Assembly: GCA_948473335.1 (NCBI GenBank)
Contig: CAOKXF010000008.1
Coordinates: 29,138 to 93,137 of the forward strand
Source of the DNA: an uncultured Clostridium sp.
GTDB lineage: Bacteria; Bacillota; Clostridia; TANB77; CAG-508
Length of the DNA stretch: 64,000 nucleotides
Reading direction: 5' to 3'
Below the pieces are notes generated by a model that worked only from the letters and a program-made list of their open reading frames with translations, had not been told where the DNA came from and searched no databases. Below, in pieces: positions 1-12,188 of the stretch. Each line of letters opens with the position of its first letter. The first letter of the stretch is position 1. Position numbers and translations under genes: made by a program.

Positions 1-3000
1 AGAGAAACAGGAGAAATAAAAGAACAAGAAATATATCTAGGAGACTTTCCATTAATGACAGAAAGTGGAACATTCATAATAAATGGAGCAGAGAGAGTAG
101 TAGTAAGCCAATTAGTACGTTCACCAGGATGTTACTATGCAGAAGAATTCGACACAAAAACAGGAAAAAAGACATATACATCAACAGTAATGCCATTAAG
201 AGGAGCATGGTTAGAATATGAAACAGACGGAAACGATATATTTTATGTGCGTGTAGATAGGACAAGAAAGATACCAGTAACAACACTATTAAGAGCAATA
301 GGAGTAATAAGTGATGACCAAATAAGAGAACTATTTGGAGAAGAACCAATGATAGAGGCAACAATACAAAAAGACACAATAAAAACAGGAGAAGACGCAT
401 TAATAGAAATATACAAAAAATTAAGACCAGGAGAATTACCAACAGTAGAAGCAGCAAGAAGTCTATTCAGTGGACTATTTTTTGATAATAGAAGATATGA
501 CTTAGCAAAAGTAGGAAGATATAAATTTAACCAAAAATTAGGATTAGCAGAAAGAATAAAAAATCAAATAGCAGCAGAAACAATTGTAAACAAAGAAACA
601 GGAGAAGTATTTGTAAATGCTGATGAAAGAATAACAGAAGAAATAGCAGAAGAAATCCAAAATAGTGGAATAAATATAGTAAATGTAAAACACTTAGACA
701 AAGTAATTAAAATAATAGGAAATGGAACAGTAAACATACATGCAATATTACCAAATGTTAATTTAAGTAAATTACACTTCAAAGAATATGTAAATTATGA
801 AGTACTACAAAACATAATAGAAAATACAGACGAAAAAGAGCTAGCAAAAGTAATAGAAGAAAGATATGAAGAATTAGTACCAAAAACACTAACAACAGAA
901 GATATAATAGCATCAATAAACTTCTTGCTAAACTTATCACATGGATTAAACAAACCAGATGACATAGACCACTTAGCAAACCGTAGAATAAGATGTGTAG
1001 GAGAATTATTACAAAACCAATTCAGAATAGGACTAACAAGACTAGAAAGAGTAGTACGTGAAAGAATGACAATCCAAGACCTAGATGTATTAACACCACA
1101 AACATTAATAAACACAAAACCAATAACATCAGCAATAAGAGAATTCTTTGGAAGTTCACAATTATCACAATTCATGGACCAAACAAACCCACTATCAGAA
1201 TTAACACATAAAAGAAGAATATCAGCATTAGGACCAGGAGGACTATCAAGGGAAAGAGCAGGATTTGAGGTACGTGATGTACACTATACTCACTATGGAA
1301 GACTATGTCCAGTAGAATCACCAGAAGGACCAAACATAGGATTAATATCAGCATTATCATCATTTGCAAATATAAATGAATATGGATTTATAGAAACACC
1401 ATATAGAAAAGTAGATCCAGAAACACACCAAGTAACAGACATTGTAGAATATATGAGTGCAGACATGGAAGATAAACATATGATAGCACAAGCAATAGAG
1501 CCAATGAATGAAGATGGAACATTTAAACATGAGAGAATAAGAGTAAGATATCAGAATGAAATACTAGAAGTAGAAAAAGAAAAAGTACAATATATAGATG
1601 TATCACCAAAACAATTAGTATCAATAGCAGCGGCAATGATACCATTCCTAGAGCATGATGACTCAAAACGTGCATTAATGGGAGCAAATATGCAACGTCA
1701 AGCAGTACCACTTATGGTAACAGATTCTCCAATAGTAGGAACAGGAATAGAATATAGAGTAGCAAAAGACTCAGGAACATTAGTATTAGCAGAAGATGAT
1801 GGAGTTGTACAAAAAGTAACAGGAGATACAATAATAGTTAAATATAATAATGGAAAAACAGTAGTACACAATTTATTAAAATTCAAAAGAACAAATGGTG
1901 GAACATGTATAAACCAAAAGCCAATAGTTGTAAAAGGAGAAAAAGTACATAAAGGAGATGCAATAGCAGATGGACCATCAACACAAAATGGAGAAATGGC
2001 ATTAGGAAAAAATGTACTAATTGCATTTACAACATGGGAAGGATACAACTATGAGGATGCTGTATTAATAAGTGAAAGATTAGTAAAAGAAGATGTATAT
2101 ACATCAATACACATAGAAGAATATGACTGTGAATGTCGTGATACAAAATTAGGAGCAGAAGAGATAACAAGGGACATTCCAAATGTTGGAGATGATGTAT
2201 TAAAAGACTTAGACGAAAATGGAATAATAAGAATAGGTGCAGAAGTAAGACCAGGAGATATATTAGTAGGAAAAGTAACACCAAAAGGAGAAACAGAGCT
2301 TACAGCAGAAGAAAGATTATTAAGAGCAATATTTGGGGAGAAAGCTAGGGAGGTAAGAGATACATCATTAAGAGTACCACATGGAGAAGCAGGAACAGTA
2401 GTAGATGTAAAAATCTTCACAAGAGAGAATTCAGAAGAACTAGCACCAGGTGTACAACAAGTAATTAGATGTTATATTGCAACAAAAAGGAAAATATCAG
2501 TAGGAGATAAAATGGCAGGACGTCATGGAAATAAGGGTGTAATCTCAAGAATATTACCAGTAGAAGATATGCCATTCTTACCGGACGGAACACCAGTAGA
2601 CATACTATTAAATCCATTAGGAGTACCATCACGTATGAACTTAGGTCAAGTATTAGAAGTACATTTAGGATGGGCAGCAAGAGCATTAGGATGGAAAGTA
2701 TCAACACCAGTATTTGATGGAGCAAAAGAAAGTGAAATAGTAGAGCTATTAGAAAAAGCAGAATTATCAGAAGATGGAAAAACAATACTTTATGATGGAA
2801 GAACAGGAGAGCCATTTGATAAACCAATTACAGTTGGAGTAATGTATATGTTAAAACTACACCACTTAGTAGATGACAAGATACATGCACGTTCAACAGG
2901 ACCATACTCATTAGTAACACAACAACCACTTGGAGGAAAAGCGCAATTTGGAGGACAACGTTTCGGAGAGATGGAAGTATGGGCATTAGAAGCATATGGA

Positions 3001-3441
3001 GCATCATACACACTACAAGAAATATTAACTGTAAAATCAGATGATATTGTAGGAAGAGTAAAAACATATGAAGCAATAGTAAAAGGTGAAAATATACCAG
3101 AACCAGGAATACCAGAAAGTTTCAAAGTATTGATAAAAGAATTGCAATCATTAGGATTAGATATAAAACTATATTCAGGGGACAACAAAGAATTAGAACT
3201 AAAAGAAGACATAGAAGATGGAATAGACTTTAATCCAGAAGAGAACAAAAAAATACTAGAAAGTGAAACATTAGTAACAGAAGACGAATTACAAGATGGA
3301 TATTCTGAAGAAGAAGAGTTAGATGATATAAATGACTCAGATGATTTCTTTGAAGAATTAGGAGAAGAAGAAGGGGAAGAAGACATTTTTGATAATGACT
3401 TAGCAGAAGATAATTTAGATGATGAGAATGACAACTTCTAA
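1..3441 (+). CDS. rpoB: RNA polymerase beta subunit, 5' partial
   Basis: This is the beta subunit of DNA-dependent RNA polymerase, the catalytic core subunit that carries the rifampicin-binding region. The frame is open from base 1, so the gene starts before the window and roughly the first hundred residues are missing; the Met codon at 55 is internal. Conserved blocks visible are the rifampicin region ([20 protein letters not shown], with [10 protein letters not shown] just after), the [17 protein letters not shown] block, and the C-terminal segment with [20 protein letters not shown]. After the conserved end comes a long acidic tail of about 80 residues rich in Glu and Asp, which is variable between species. 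It is followed by rpoC after 179 bp, the usual rpoBC order. The family assignment is certain. Confidence 0.99.
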   Translation, partial: RETGEIKEQEIYLGDFPLMTESGTFIINGAERVVVSQLVRSPGCYYAEEFDTKTGKKTYTSTVMPLRGAWLEYETDGNDIFYVRVDRTRKIPVTTLLRAIGVISDDQIRELFGEEPMIEATIQKDTIKTGEDALIEIYKKLRPGELPTVEAARSLFSGLFFDNRRYDLAKVGRYKFNQKLGLAERIKNQIAAETIVNKETGEVFVNADERITEEIAEEIQNSGINIVNVKHLDKVIKIIGNGTVNIHAILPNVNLSKLHFKEYVNYEVLQNIIENTDEKELAKVIEERYEELVPKTLTTEDIIASINFLLNLSHGLNKPDDIDHLANRRIRCVGELLQNQFRIGLTRLERVVRERMTIQDLDVLTPQTLINTKPITSAIREFFGSSQLSQFMDQTNPLSELTHKRRISALGPGGLSRERAGFEVRDVHYTHYGRLCPVESPEGPNIGLISALSSFANINEYGFIETPYRKVDPETHQVTDIVEYMSADMEDKHMIAQAIEPMNEDGTFKHERIRVRYQNEILEVEKEKVQYIDVSPKQLVSIAAAMIPFLEHDDSKRALMGANMQRQAVPLMVTDSPIVGTGIEYRVAKDSGTLVLAEDDGVVQKVTGDTIIVKYNNGKTVVHNLLKFKRTNGGTCINQKPIVVKGEKVHKGDAIADGPSTQNGEMALGKNVLIAFTTWEGYNYEDAVLISERLVKEDVYTSIHIEEYDCECRDTKLGAEEITRDIPNVGDDVLKDLDENGIIRIGAEVRPGDILVGKVTPKGETELTAEERLLRAIFGEKAREVRDTSLRVPHGEAGTVVDVKIFTRENSEELAPGVQQVIRCYIATKRKISVGDKMAGRHGNKGVISRILPVEDMPFLPDGTPVDILLNPLGVPSRMNLGQVLEVHLGWAARALGWKVSTPVFDGAKESEIVELLEKAELSEDGKTILYDGRTGEPFDKPITVGVMYMLKLHHLVDDKIHARSTGPYSLVTQQPLGGKAQFGGQRFGEMEVWALEAYGASYTLQEILTVKSDDIVGRVKTYEAIVKGENIPEPGIPESFKVLIKELQSLGLDIKLYSGDNKELELKEDIEDGIDFNPEENKKILESETLVTEDELQDGYSEEEELDDINDSDDFFEELGEEEGEEDIFDNDLAEDNLDDENDNF

Positions 3442-3475
3442 AAATATATAAGAACAGTGATAAAAACGATATAAA

Positions 3476-3505
3476 GAGACTACAGAAGGAAAAAGATGTA
3501 GTCTC
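3476..3505 (+). promoter_or_regulatory. rpoB-rpoC intercistronic hairpin
   Basis: A perfect 8-bp inverted repeat (GAGACTAC at 3476-3483 and GTAGTCTC at 3498-3505) with a 14-nt loop lies between rpoB and rpoC. No T-run follows it, so it does not look like a full terminator. An RNA processing or attenuation role is possible but is inference only. Confidence 0.45.
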
Positions 3506-3620
3506 AACAATTAAATAAATTTTAAAAAACTTGTTAATCGACAAGATGGAATTGATCGAGCGGTGGATAGAATTAAAAGTTTTCAGAATTACCCAAAATA
3601 AAAACTCATAGGGGGATAAA

Positions 3621-6600
3621 ATGGAAGAGATATTTGATAAAATAAAAATAGGAATTGCATCAGACGAAAAAATAAGAGAAATATCAAAAGGTGAAGTAAA
3701 AAAACCAGAGACTATCAATTATAGAACTCTAAAACCAGAAAGAGATGGATTATTTTGTGAAAGAATATTTGGACCAACAAAAGACTGGGAATGTCATTGC
3801 GGAAAATATAAAAGGGTTAGATATAAAGGAATAGTATGTGACAGATGTGGAGTAGAAGTAACAAAAGCTAAAGTAAGAAGAGAAAGAATGGGACACATAG
3901 AATTAGCAGCACCAGTAGCACATATATGGTATTTCAAAGGAATACCAAGTAGAATAGCATTAATATTAGACATATCACCAAGAAATTTAGAGAAAGTAAT
4001 ATATTTTGCATCATATATAGTAACAGACAAAGGAACATCAGGACTAGAAAAATGCCAAGTATTAAATGAAAAAGAATACCATGAAGCAGAAGAAAGATTT
4101 GGAAAAAAATCATTTAAAGCAGAAATGGGAGCAGAAGCAATAAGAAAATTACTTGAAGAGGTTGATGTAGACAAATTAACAGATAGCATCAAAAAAGAAT
4201 TAGAAACAGCAAGTGAGCAAAAGAAAGTAAAACTAGTAAAAAGATTAGACACAATAGAAGCATTTAGATTATCAGAAAATAGACCAGAATGGATGGTAAT
4301 GAATGTAGTACCAGTAATACCACCAGAATTAAGACCAATGGTACAATTAGACGGAGGAAGATTTGCAACATCAGACTTAAATGATTTATATAGAAGAGTA
4401 ATAAATAGAAACAATAGATTAAAAAGACTATTAGAATTAGGAGCACCTGAAATAATAGTAAGAAATGAAAAAAGAATGTTACAGGAATCAGTAGATGCAC
4501 TAATAGATAACTCAAGAAGAGGAAGGCCAGTAACAGGAGCAGGAAACAGAGCATTAAAATCATTATCAGACTTACTAAAAGGAAAACAAGGAAGATTCCG
4601 TCAAAACTTATTAGGAAAGAGAGTTGACTATTCAGGACGTTCAGTAATAGTAGTAGGACCAGAGCTAAAGATATATCAATGTGGACTACCAAAAGAAATG
4701 GCAATAGAATTATTCAAACCATTTGTAATGAGAGAACTAGTAGGAAGACATATAGCGCATAACATAAAAAATGCCAAAAGAATGGTAGAAAGACTAAGTC
4801 CAGAAGTATGGGGAATACTAGAAGAAGTTATACAAGACCACCCAGTAATGCTAAACCGTGCACCAACATTACACAGATTAGGTATACAAGCATTCGAACC
4901 AGTGCTAGTAGAAGGAAGAGCGATAAAATTACATCCATTAGTATGTACGGCATTTAATGCCGATTTCGATGGGGACCAAATGGCAGTACACTTACCATTA
5001 TCACCAGAAGCACAAGCAGAAGCAAGATATTTAATGCTATCAACAAACAACCTATTAAAGCCACAAGATGGTAATCCAGTAACAGTACCAACACAAGATA
5101 TGCTATTAGGAGCATACTACTTAACAATGGAAGTAGAAGGAGAAGAAGGGGAAGGAAAGATATTCAAGGACCCAGAAGAAGCGGTTGTAGCATTCGAAAA
5201 TGGTGCAGTAGGAATGCATGCAAAAATAAAAGTAAGAATGAGTAGAGAAATTGACGGAGAAATTAAACATAAATATATAGAAACAACAGTAGGAAGAATA
5301 ATATATAACGAAGGAATACCACAGGATTTAGGATTTGTAGATAGAAATGATCCTGAGCAAATGTTTAATTTAGAGATAGACTTTACAGTAGATAAAAAAT
5401 CATTAGGACCAATAATAGCAAAATCAATAAATGCACATGGATTATCAGAAACAGCAGAACTATTAGACTATATCAAAGAAATGGGATTCAAGTATTCAAC
5501 AAAAGGAGCAATAACAGTATCAGTATCAGATATAAGAATACCAGAAACTAAAAAAGATATTTTAGCACAAGCAGACGAACAAGTAGGAAATATCAGAAAA
5601 CAATATAGAAGAGGTTTAATAACAGAACAAGAAAGATATGAAGCAACAATAAAAATCTGGGAAAAAGCTACAAAAGAAGTAGGAGATGAAGTAGCAAAAA
5701 CATTTGATGCATTAAATCCAATATATATGATGGCAAAATCTGGAGCCCGTGGAAACATGAAGAACTTAAGTCAAATGGCAGGTATGAGAGGACTTATGGC
5801 AGGAACAACAGGAAAAGCAATAGAAATACCAATAAAATCTTCATTCTTAGAGGGGCAAGATGCACTAGAATATTTCGTATCATCACACCAAGCACGTAAG
5901 GGACTAGCAGATACAGCATTAAGAACAGCAGACTCTGGATATTTAACAAGAAGATTAGTAGATGTATCACAAGATATAATAGTACGAGAAGAAGACTGTG
6001 GAACAAGAGATGGAATTACAGTATATGCAATAAAAGATGGAAATCAAGTAATAGAAAAAATGCAAGAAAGACTATTAGGAAGATATCCAGTAGATGACAT
6101 AAAAAATCCTGAAACAGGAGAAGTAATAGTAGATACAGAGACATTAATAACAGATGAGTTAGCAGAGAAAATAGTAGCAGCAGGAATAGAAAAGGCATAT
6201 GTACATTCAGTATTAGGATGTAGAGCAAAACACGGAGTATGTCAAAAATGTTATGGAATGAGCTTAGCAAGAAGAAATAAAGTATCAATAGGAGAAGCAA
6301 TAGGAATAGTAGCAGCACAATCAATAGGAGAACCAGGAACACAGCTTACAATGAATACAAAACATGCTGGTGGTGCAGGTTCAGCAGATATAACACAAGG
6401 TCTTCCTAGAGTTGAAGAATTATTTGAAGCAAGAAAACCAAAAGGATTAGCTGTAATAACTGAAATTGCAGGAAAAGTAAAAGTACAAGAAACAAAGAAA
6501 AAGAAAGAAATAGTAGTTACATCTAAAGATGATTCAAAAACATATACAATACCATTTGGAACAGAGATGTTGGTAAGTACAGGAGATATAGTAGAAGCAG

Positions 6601-7250
6601 GAGACCCATTAATAAAGGGATCAATAAATCCATCAGAAATTTTAGCTATTAAAGGACCAGAAGGAGTATATGAATACTTAATATCAGAAGTACAAAAAGT
6701 ATATAGAAACCAAGGTGTTGATATAAACGACAAACATATTGAAGTAATAGCAAGACAAATGCTTAAAAAGATACGTGTGGACGATAATGGAGATACAACA
6801 ATGTTCCCAGGTTCATTAGTAGATATGTATGATTTTGAAGAAACAAACAAAGAGATAGAAGAAAAGGGATTAAGACCAGCAACAGGAAAGAGAATACTTT
6901 TAGGAATAACAAAAGCAGCATTAGCAACAGATAGCTTCTTATCAGCAGCATCATTCCAAGAAACAACAAGAGTTTTAACAGATGCAGCGATAAAAGGAAA
7001 AGAAGACCAATTATTAGGATTAAAAGAAAATGTAATAATAGGTAAACTTATCCCAGCAGGAACTGGAATGCAAAGATATCAAAATACACAAATTGAAGTT
7101 GAATCACAAGAAGTAGCAGAGCCTAGTGAAGACAAAGAAGAGAATAATACTATCGAGAAGGAAAATCAGGAAGAAGATATAGTAGTTAATGAAAATGAAG
7201 CATTGATAGAGAATGATAGCGATTTTGAAGAACTAGATGAAGAAGAATAA
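3621..7250 (+). CDS. rpoC: RNA polymerase beta' subunit
   Basis: This is the beta' subunit of RNA polymerase (1209 aa), which supplies the catalytic magnesium site and the clamp. The N-terminal zinc site is visible ([14 protein letters not shown] followed by CDRCGVEV), as is the active-site motif [12 protein letters not shown] around residue 450. The bridge-helix/trigger-loop region ([20 protein letters not shown]) and the second zinc cluster ([13 protein letters not shown]) are also present. The start is the ATG at 3621, preceded by GGGGG. Like rpoB it ends in an acidic tail. It is full length with no disruption, and a hairpin with a T-run follows at 7277. Confidence 0.99.
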   Translation: MEEIFDKIKIGIASDEKIREISKGEVKKPETINYRTLKPERDGLFCERIFGPTKDWECHCGKYKRVRYKGIVCDRCGVEVTKAKVRRERMGHIELAAPVAHIWYFKGIPSRIALILDISPRNLEKVIYFASYIVTDKGTSGLEKCQVLNEKEYHEAEERFGKKSFKAEMGAEAIRKLLEEVDVDKLTDSIKKELETASEQKKVKLVKRLDTIEAFRLSENRPEWMVMNVVPVIPPELRPMVQLDGGRFATSDLNDLYRRVINRNNRLKRLLELGAPEIIVRNEKRMLQESVDALIDNSRRGRPVTGAGNRALKSLSDLLKGKQGRFRQNLLGKRVDYSGRSVIVVGPELKIYQCGLPKEMAIELFKPFVMRELVGRHIAHNIKNAKRMVERLSPEVWGILEEVIQDHPVMLNRAPTLHRLGIQAFEPVLVEGRAIKLHPLVCTAFNADFDGDQMAVHLPLSPEAQAEARYLMLSTNNLLKPQDGNPVTVPTQDMLLGAYYLTMEVEGEEGEGKIFKDPEEAVVAFENGAVGMHAKIKVRMSREIDGEIKHKYIETTVGRIIYNEGIPQDLGFVDRNDPEQMFNLEIDFTVDKKSLGPIIAKSINAHGLSETAELLDYIKEMGFKYSTKGAITVSVSDIRIPETKKDILAQADEQVGNIRKQYRRGLITEQERYEATIKIWEKATKEVGDEVAKTFDALNPIYMMAKSGARGNMKNLSQMAGMRGLMAGTTGKAIEIPIKSSFLEGQDALEYFVSSHQARKGLADTALRTADSGYLTRRLVDVSQDIIVREEDCGTRDGITVYAIKDGNQVIEKMQERLLGRYPVDDIKNPETGEVIVDTETLITDELAEKIVAAGIEKAYVHSVLGCRAKHGVCQKCYGMSLARRNKVSIGEAIGIVAAQSIGEPGTQLTMNTKHAGGAGSADITQGLPRVEELFEARKPKGLAVITEIAGKVKVQETKKKKEIVVTSKDDSKTYTIPFGTEMLVSTGDIVEAGDPLIKGSINPSEILAIKGPEGVYEYLISEVQKVYRNQGVDINDKHIEVIARQMLKKIRVDDNGDTTMFPGSLVDMYDFEETNKEIEEKGLRPATGKRILLGITKAALATDSFLSAASFQETTRVLTDAAIKGKEDQLLGLKENVIIGKLIPAGTGMQRYQNTQIEVESQEVAEPSEDKEENNTIEKENQEEDIVVNENEALIENDSDFEELDEEE

Positions 7251-7276
7251 TTAATAAAAGTGTACTACAAGGATTT

Positions 7277-7327
7277 AAGTGAACCTAAATTATTAGACAA
7301 AAAGTTTAATAAGGAGGGTTCATTTTT
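7277..7327 (+). terminator. rpoBC terminator
   Basis: The arms AAGTGAACC (7277-7285) and GGTTCATTT pair over about 9 bp including one G-T pair, with an inner TTATTA/TAATAA pairing, and the right arm runs into five Ts. It lies 26 bp after the rpoC stop. Confidence 0.7.
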
Positions 7328-7403
7328 ATGCCAAGACATTCAAATAAATTTAAGTTAAAAGACGTTTGACATCATAATAAACAAAAGTATGAATAATTAG
7401 AAA

Positions 7404-7432
7404 TTGACACTAAAAATTATTAATGCTATAAT
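7404..7432 (+). promoter_or_regulatory. consensus sigma-A promoter for dapL
   Basis: A perfect TTGACA (7404-7409), a 17-bp spacer and a perfect TATAAT (7427-7432) lie about 54 bp upstream of the dapL start. It shows dapL has its own strong promoter, separate from rpoBC. Confidence 0.85.
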
Positions 7433-7485
7433 TCAAGCATATTATAAACGAAGGTTGTTACATAGAAGTTGGAGGAGGTATAAAA

Positions 7486-8685
7486 ATGAGTTTAATTAAT
7501 CAAAATTTTTTAGAATTAGAAGACAGTTATCTATTTTCAACAATTGCTAAAAAAGTATCAAAATTTACAGAAGAAAATCCAGACAAAAGAATTATAAAAT
7601 TAGGAATAGGAGATGTCACTAGACCAATTGTACCTGCATGTTTAGAAGCAATGCATAAAGCAGTAGATGAAATGGGAACAGAAAAGGGATTCAAAGGATA
7701 TGGGCCAGAACAAGGATATCAATTTTTAAGAAAAGCAATTACAGAAAATGACTATAAAGCAAGAAATATAAATATAGAAGAAGATGAAGTCTTTGTATCA
7801 GATGGAGCGAAATGTGATTGCGGAAATATAGTAGATATATTTTCAAAAGATAATAAGGTAGCAATAACAAACCCAGTTTATCCAGTATATTTAGACACAA
7901 ATATAATGTCAGGAAGAAATGTTACATATTTAAAAGTTATGCATGAGAACAATTTTCAACCAGAATTACCAAAAGAAAAAGTAGATTTGATATATTTATG
8001 CTATCCAAATAATCCAACAGGAACAGTTTTAACTAAGAAAGAATTAGAAAAATGGGTAAAGTATGCAAAAGAGAATAAATCAGTAATTTTATATGATGCA
8101 GCATATGAAGCTTTTATAAGTGAAGAAGATGTACCACATAGTATATATGAAATAGAAGGAGCAAAAGAAGTAGCAATAGAGTTCAAGAGTTTTTCAAAAA
8201 CAGCAGGATTTACAGGATTAAGATGTGCATATGTAATAGTCCCAAAAGATTTAAAAGGAAATACTAAAACTGGAGAAGAGATGAGTTTAAATAAATTATG
8301 GAATCGTAGAACATGTACAAAATTTAATGGTGTATCTTATATAGTACAAAAAGCAGCAGAAGCTACTTATTCAGAAGAAGGAAAAAAACAAATAAAAGAA
8401 AATATAAAATATTATATGAATAATGCAAAGATAATAAGAGAGGGATTAGAAAAAGCAGGATTTTTATGTTATGGAGGAGTCAATTCTCCATATGTATGGT
8501 TAAAGACTCCAAATGAAATGAAGTCATGGGAATTCTTTGACAAGTTATTAAATGAAATAGCAGTAGTAGGAACACCAGGAGTAGGATTTGGAGATTGTGG
8601 AGAAGGATATTTTCGATTAACAGCTTTTGGAACAAAAGAAGCAACAGAAGAAGCAGTTTCTAGAATAGTAGATTTATTTAAATAA
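7486..8685 (+). CDS. dapL: LL-diaminopimelate aminotransferase
   Basis: This is a PLP-dependent class I/II aminotransferase of 399 aa, the usual DapL length. It converts L-tetrahydrodipicolinate directly to LL-diaminopimelate in the lysine and peptidoglycan pathway, bypassing the acylated intermediates. Visible are the N-terminal [14 protein letters not shown] block, the YPNNPTGTV motif, and the PLP-lysine motif [12 protein letters not shown] with the Schiff-base Lys near residue 238. The start at 7486 has a strong GGAGGAGG site. It is transcribed alone from the promoter at 7404. Other aminotransferases of the same fold are possible in principle, but the motif set fits DapL well. Confidence 0.95.
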   Translation: MSLINQNFLELEDSYLFSTIAKKVSKFTEENPDKRIIKLGIGDVTRPIVPACLEAMHKAVDEMGTEKGFKGYGPEQGYQFLRKAITENDYKARNINIEEDEVFVSDGAKCDCGNIVDIFSKDNKVAITNPVYPVYLDTNIMSGRNVTYLKVMHENNFQPELPKEKVDLIYLCYPNNPTGTVLTKKELEKWVKYAKENKSVILYDAAYEAFISEEDVPHSIYEIEGAKEVAIEFKSFSKTAGFTGLRCAYVIVPKDLKGNTKTGEEMSLNKLWNRRTCTKFNGVSYIVQKAAEATYSEEGKKQIKENIKYYMNNAKIIREGLEKAGFLCYGGVNSPYVWLKTPNEMKSWEFFDKLLNEIAVVGTPGVGFGDCGEGYFRLTAFGTKEATEEAVSRIVDLFK

Positions 8686-8897
8686 AATATATAGAAAAGT
8701 TATACACAAATATTGAAAAGATGTGGAAATATAATTATAAATATAAATAAAATCAATTTTTAAGTTAAGTAAATGTTTAATTTTGAAGTTGATTTTATTC
8801 ATATATAATAGAAAATATGGTAAATATTAAAATATAAAAACAATATTAATAAGTCATAACCAAATTAAAATCACATAAAAATTAATAGGTGATATAA

Positions 8898-10625
8898 ATG
8901 GAAGAGATACAGATATCAAATAAAAGAAAAATGAGAAATGCCTTATTTATAATGGTAATAGTATTTTTATTATTAATAGTAAGAATAGGATATTTACAAT
9001 TTTCAAAAGGAAAATGGCTGATGGGAATGGCAGAGGAACAACAAAGTTTAAGTAGAGCAATAATGGCTAAAAGAGGAACAATATATGATAGTACGGGAAA
9101 ATATATACTAGCAATCTCGGCAAGTGTAGAGACAGTAACAATAAACCCAACACAAATAGCAAATAAAGATAAAGAAAAAGTAGCAGAAGCATTAAGTAGA
9201 ATATTTGAATTAGATTATGAAAAGACGTTAAAAAGAGTAAAAAGGAATAGTTCAATAGAAACAATAGCAAGGAGAATAGAAAAAGAAAAGACAGATGAAC
9301 TAAGAATATGGCTTCAACAAAATAATATAACTACTGGCATAAATATAGATGAAGATACGAAGAGGTTTTATCCATATAGAGATTTAGCATCACATGTCAT
9401 AGGATTTTGTGGAAGTGATAATCAAGGGTTAGATGGAGTAGAAGCAAAATATAATGATATATTAAAAGGAATAAACGGAAAGATAGAAAGTCAAACAGAT
9501 GCTAAAGGAGCAACAATAGGAACAGAAGGAGAATCATATGTAGCATCAAAAGATGGAAATAGTATATTACTATCAATAGATATGACAATTCAATCAATAG
9601 TAGAAAAATATTTAGAAGAAGCATGCATAGACAATAAATGTACAGATGGTGGAAGCATAATTATAATGAAGCCTAAAACAGGAGATATAATGGCAATGGC
9701 TACATACCCAGGATATGATTTAAATGATCCATATACAATAAACAATGAAGAATTAGAAGGTCAATGGGACACATTAGGACAAAAAGAAAAATCAGAGAAA
9801 TTGCAATCCATGTGGAGAAATAAAGCAATATCCGATACTTATGAACCAGGTTCAGTATTTAAAGTAGTTACAGCATCAGCAGCACTGGAAGAAGGAATTG
9901 CAGACTCAGATACAGAAGGACAATTTGGTTGTTCTGGTTCAATTCAAATTGCAGGAGCAAGAATAAGATGTTGGAGATATTATAGACCTCATGGTTCACA
10001 AAGTTTAAGGCAAGCATTAATGAATTCTTGTAATCCAGTATTTATAGGGTTAGGCCAAAAGATAGGAGTAGAAAAGTATTATAATTATTTGGAAAAGTTT
10101 GGTTTTTTCAAGAAGACAGGGATAAATTTGCCAGGAGAAGCAAAAGGAATATTTGTAAAAGAAGAAAAATGTGGACCAGTTGAGTTAGCAACTATTAGTT
10201 TTGGGCAGAGATTTGAGATTACTCCATTACAAATGATTACAGCAGTATCTTCAATATCAAATGGTGGCAAATATGTAGTGCCTAGAATTGTAAGGGCAAC
10301 AATTAATAACGAAACTAATGAGATTATTGATATGCCTGTTGAATATGGAGAACAAATTATTTCTAAGGAGAATGCAGAAAAGGTTTTGTCTATGATGGAA
10401 AGTGTTGTTAGTGAGGGTACAGGTAAAAATGCTAGAGTTGCTGGGTATAGAATTGGTGGCAAAACTGGTACTTCAGAAGATGGTGTTAATACCAACAAAT
10501 ATGTTACTTCTTTTTGTGCAGTTGCTCCAACGGATAATCCTGAGCTTGTTATGCTTATTACTCTGTATAATCCTACAGGTGAGGGGGGACACCATCTAGG
10601 TGTCATCTTATTGCAGTACTTATAA
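8898..10625 (+). CDS. SpoVD-like class B penicillin-binding protein, 5' part, interrupted
   Basis: This is a peptidoglycan transpeptidase anchored by one N-terminal membrane helix (about residues 14-33), with a dimerisation domain and then the transpeptidase domain. The three catalytic motifs are present: S319-V-F-K322, S377-C-N379 and K522-T-G. The native frame reads to the codons for GEGGH at 10590-10592. After that, element DNA adds a foreign tail of about ten residues (ending LLQYL) and a TAA. The rest of the gene, the end of the transpeptidase domain plus one PASTA domain, is at 37419-37710. Joining the two at the shared ACCA gives 662 aa, close to SpoVD (one PASTA domain); FtsI/PbpB is the alternative. 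Whether the truncated form works is unknown. Confidence 0.9.
   Translation: MEEIQISNKRKMRNALFIMVIVFLLLIVRIGYLQFSKGKWLMGMAEEQQSLSRAIMAKRGTIYDSTGKYILAISASVETVTINPTQIANKDKEKVAEALSRIFELDYEKTLKRVKRNSSIETIARRIEKEKTDELRIWLQQNNITTGINIDEDTKRFYPYRDLASHVIGFCGSDNQGLDGVEAKYNDILKGINGKIESQTDAKGATIGTEGESYVASKDGNSILLSIDMTIQSIVEKYLEEACIDNKCTDGGSIIIMKPKTGDIMAMATYPGYDLNDPYTINNEELEGQWDTLGQKEKSEKLQSMWRNKAISDTYEPGSVFKVVTASAALEEGIADSDTEGQFGCSGSIQIAGARIRCWRYYRPHGSQSLRQALMNSCNPVFIGLGQKIGVEKYYNYLEKFGFFKKTGINLPGEAKGIFVKEEKCGPVELATISFGQRFEITPLQMITAVSSISNGGKYVVPRIVRATINNETNEIIDMPVEYGEQIISKENAEKVLSMMESVVSEGTGKNARVAGYRIGGKTGTSEDGVNTNKYVTSFCAVAPTDNPELVMLITLYNPTGEGGHHLGVILLQYL
10591..10594. other. attL core of the integrated element
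   Basis: The PBP coding sequence up to GGGGGGAC is followed by ACCA and then by non-homologous DNA. The same ACCA occurs at 37415-37418 immediately before the continuation of the PBP gene. A short core shared by both ends, without a long duplication, is typical of large serine recombinases. Confidence 0.75.
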
Positions 10626-10645
10626 AGAAAGCTAAAATAACTAGT

Positions 10646-10677
10646 AAAGACTAATTGTAAAGCAAATAGTCTTTTTT
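10646..10677 (+). terminator. terminator after the truncated PBP gene
   Basis: An 8-bp stem (AAAGACTA / TAGTCTTT) with a 13-nt loop is followed by a run of Ts, 20 bp after the element-supplied stop codon. Confidence 0.75.
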
Positions 10678-10962
10678 CTGTAGAGGACAATTATTGCGGA
10701 AGTTAGATTTTGTAGCAGTTACTACTAGAAAACAGAGCTTAATTTCAGTTTTTTACATATAAAAAATATAAGTCAATTTCTTATGTAATTAAAAATGTAA
10801 AGAAAAAGACATAAAAATGTAAAAATTAATAAAAAATGACGTTCCGTAAAGCTAAAAAGAATAATATAGAAAATAGGGAAATACATCATATTGATAATAA
10901 GTAATGGAAAAGGTATAATTATGTATATCTAGTATAAATGAATTAAAAAAGGGAGATTGTGT
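10678..10962. other. left-end non-coding stretch of the element
   Basis: No open frame or strong structure was seen in this AT-rich stretch. It contains a possible -10 (TATAAT at 10915-10920) about 43 bp before the next gene, and the GGGAG ribosome binding site at 10951-10955. Confidence 0.4.
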
Positions 10963-12159
10963 ATGAAAGATAAATCAATAACTTTAAATAGCAAAAATAA
11001 AATAATGACAACAGTATTAATAATATTAGCAATATCAATAATAGTGTTAATTTTAATTATTTTTATAAATTTAACAAAAGAAGAAAATATGGAAGAATAT
11101 GGTGTAAAAATATCGAAACAAGAAATGAATTTAGATAAAGTCACATTAATAGAAAGTAGTGATGAAGTACCAGTACAAGTGCCAGTGCCAAAAGGATATG
11201 TAGCTTCTTCTGTCGAAAGCGAAAGAACAATAAATGGAGGATTTGTAATATATGAAGGAGAAGAAGCAGTAACAGAAGAAAATTTAGAAACATCAAAAAG
11301 AACAAGAAACCAATGGGTATGGATACCAATAGAAGATGTATCAGAAATGTATTGGACGAATAAAACAGATAAACGTATATATGGAGCAAGATATATGTTT
11401 ACAGGAAAAGAATATGAAAGAGAAACACCACAAGAGGAACCAAGGATAATATATGATAAATATGATATAAAATCTGAATATTTATCAACACATTTAGGAG
11501 GAATATCAAAACAAGAATTTGAAGAAGAATTGCAACAAAGGTTTTATGAAATGTTAGAAAGTGTAGTAACATATGGAGGATTTTATGTAGGAAGATATGA
11601 AACAGGGGATATATATGAAAAAATACCAGTGGTTAAAAAAATGAATAAACAATTAACTGGAACAAATGAAGGTGAAGGAAAAACAATAAATTGGTACCAA
11701 ACATATTTAAGAACAAAAAGAATAGGTATATCAAATCAGAATGTAGATACAAATATATTATGGGAAATACAGAGAGATGAAGTAAAGAAGTGGTTAATAG
11801 ATACAGGAAGTAAGACAAATGAGGAAATAGCAATAGACTCAACATCATGGGGAAACTTTATTGATTCAGAATTTGAATATGAAGATACAACAGGAGTTAG
11901 AACTTTAAAAAGGTCAGGGACAAGTATGGTAATTCCAGCAGGAAGTTCAGAATATACAAAAGCTAATAATATATATGATTTGGTAGGGAACTGCGCAGAA
12001 TGGACAATGTCTGTTGTTTATGAAGTAAATAGAAACTTACAAGGTGGTTACCATGAAACAGACGGAAAGTATATAGTATTTCAGAGACTAAATGAATTCT
12101 ATAGTCCTTATGGTTCAGGAAGACATATGGGTTCTAGGGCTACATTATACATAAAATAA
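10963..12159 (+). CDS. membrane-anchored SUMF1-fold (FGE-like) surface protein
   Basis: This 398-aa protein has a short cytoplasmic N-terminus, one membrane helix (about residues 14-38), and an extracellular domain ending in a formylglycine-generating-enzyme-like fold. The signs are QWVWIPI early in the domain and the family signature YDLVGNCAEWTM followed by NLQGGY and a GSRA block at the C-terminus. In many gut Clostridia such domains act as surface proteins rather than sulfatase activators, so no enzymatic role is claimed. The ATG at 10963 was preferred to an upstream TTG because GGGAG lies 7 nt before it. A shortened paralogue of the C-terminal quarter lies at 54726-55064, also just before an adhesin gene. 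Confidence 0.65.
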   Translation: MKDKSITLNSKNKIMTTVLIILAISIIVLILIIFINLTKEENMEEYGVKISKQEMNLDKVTLIESSDEVPVQVPVPKGYVASSVESERTINGGFVIYEGEEAVTEENLETSKRTRNQWVWIPIEDVSEMYWTNKTDKRIYGARYMFTGKEYERETPQEEPRIIYDKYDIKSEYLSTHLGGISKQEFEEELQQRFYEMLESVVTYGGFYVGRYETGDIYEKIPVVKKMNKQLTGTNEGEGKTINWYQTYLRTKRIGISNQNVDTNILWEIQRDEVKKWLIDTGSKTNEEIAIDSTSWGNFIDSEFEYEDTTGVRTLKRSGTSMVIPAGSSEYTKANNIYDLVGNCAEWTMSVVYEVNRNLQGGYHETDGKYIVFQRLNEFYSPYGSGRHMGSRATLYIK

Positions 12160-12188
12160 TTTCAAGTATAAAAGGAATGATAGAAAAT

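Noticed and set aside
7328..7369. A 13-codon frame (MPRHSNKFKLKDV) after rpoC with a perfect AAGGAGG upstream
   Set aside because: The apparent ribosome binding site is part of the rpoBC terminator stem, and the frame matches nothing I know.
8700..8708. DnaA-box-like TTATACACA after dapL
   Set aside because: A single site with one mismatch and no cluster; not enough for an origin.
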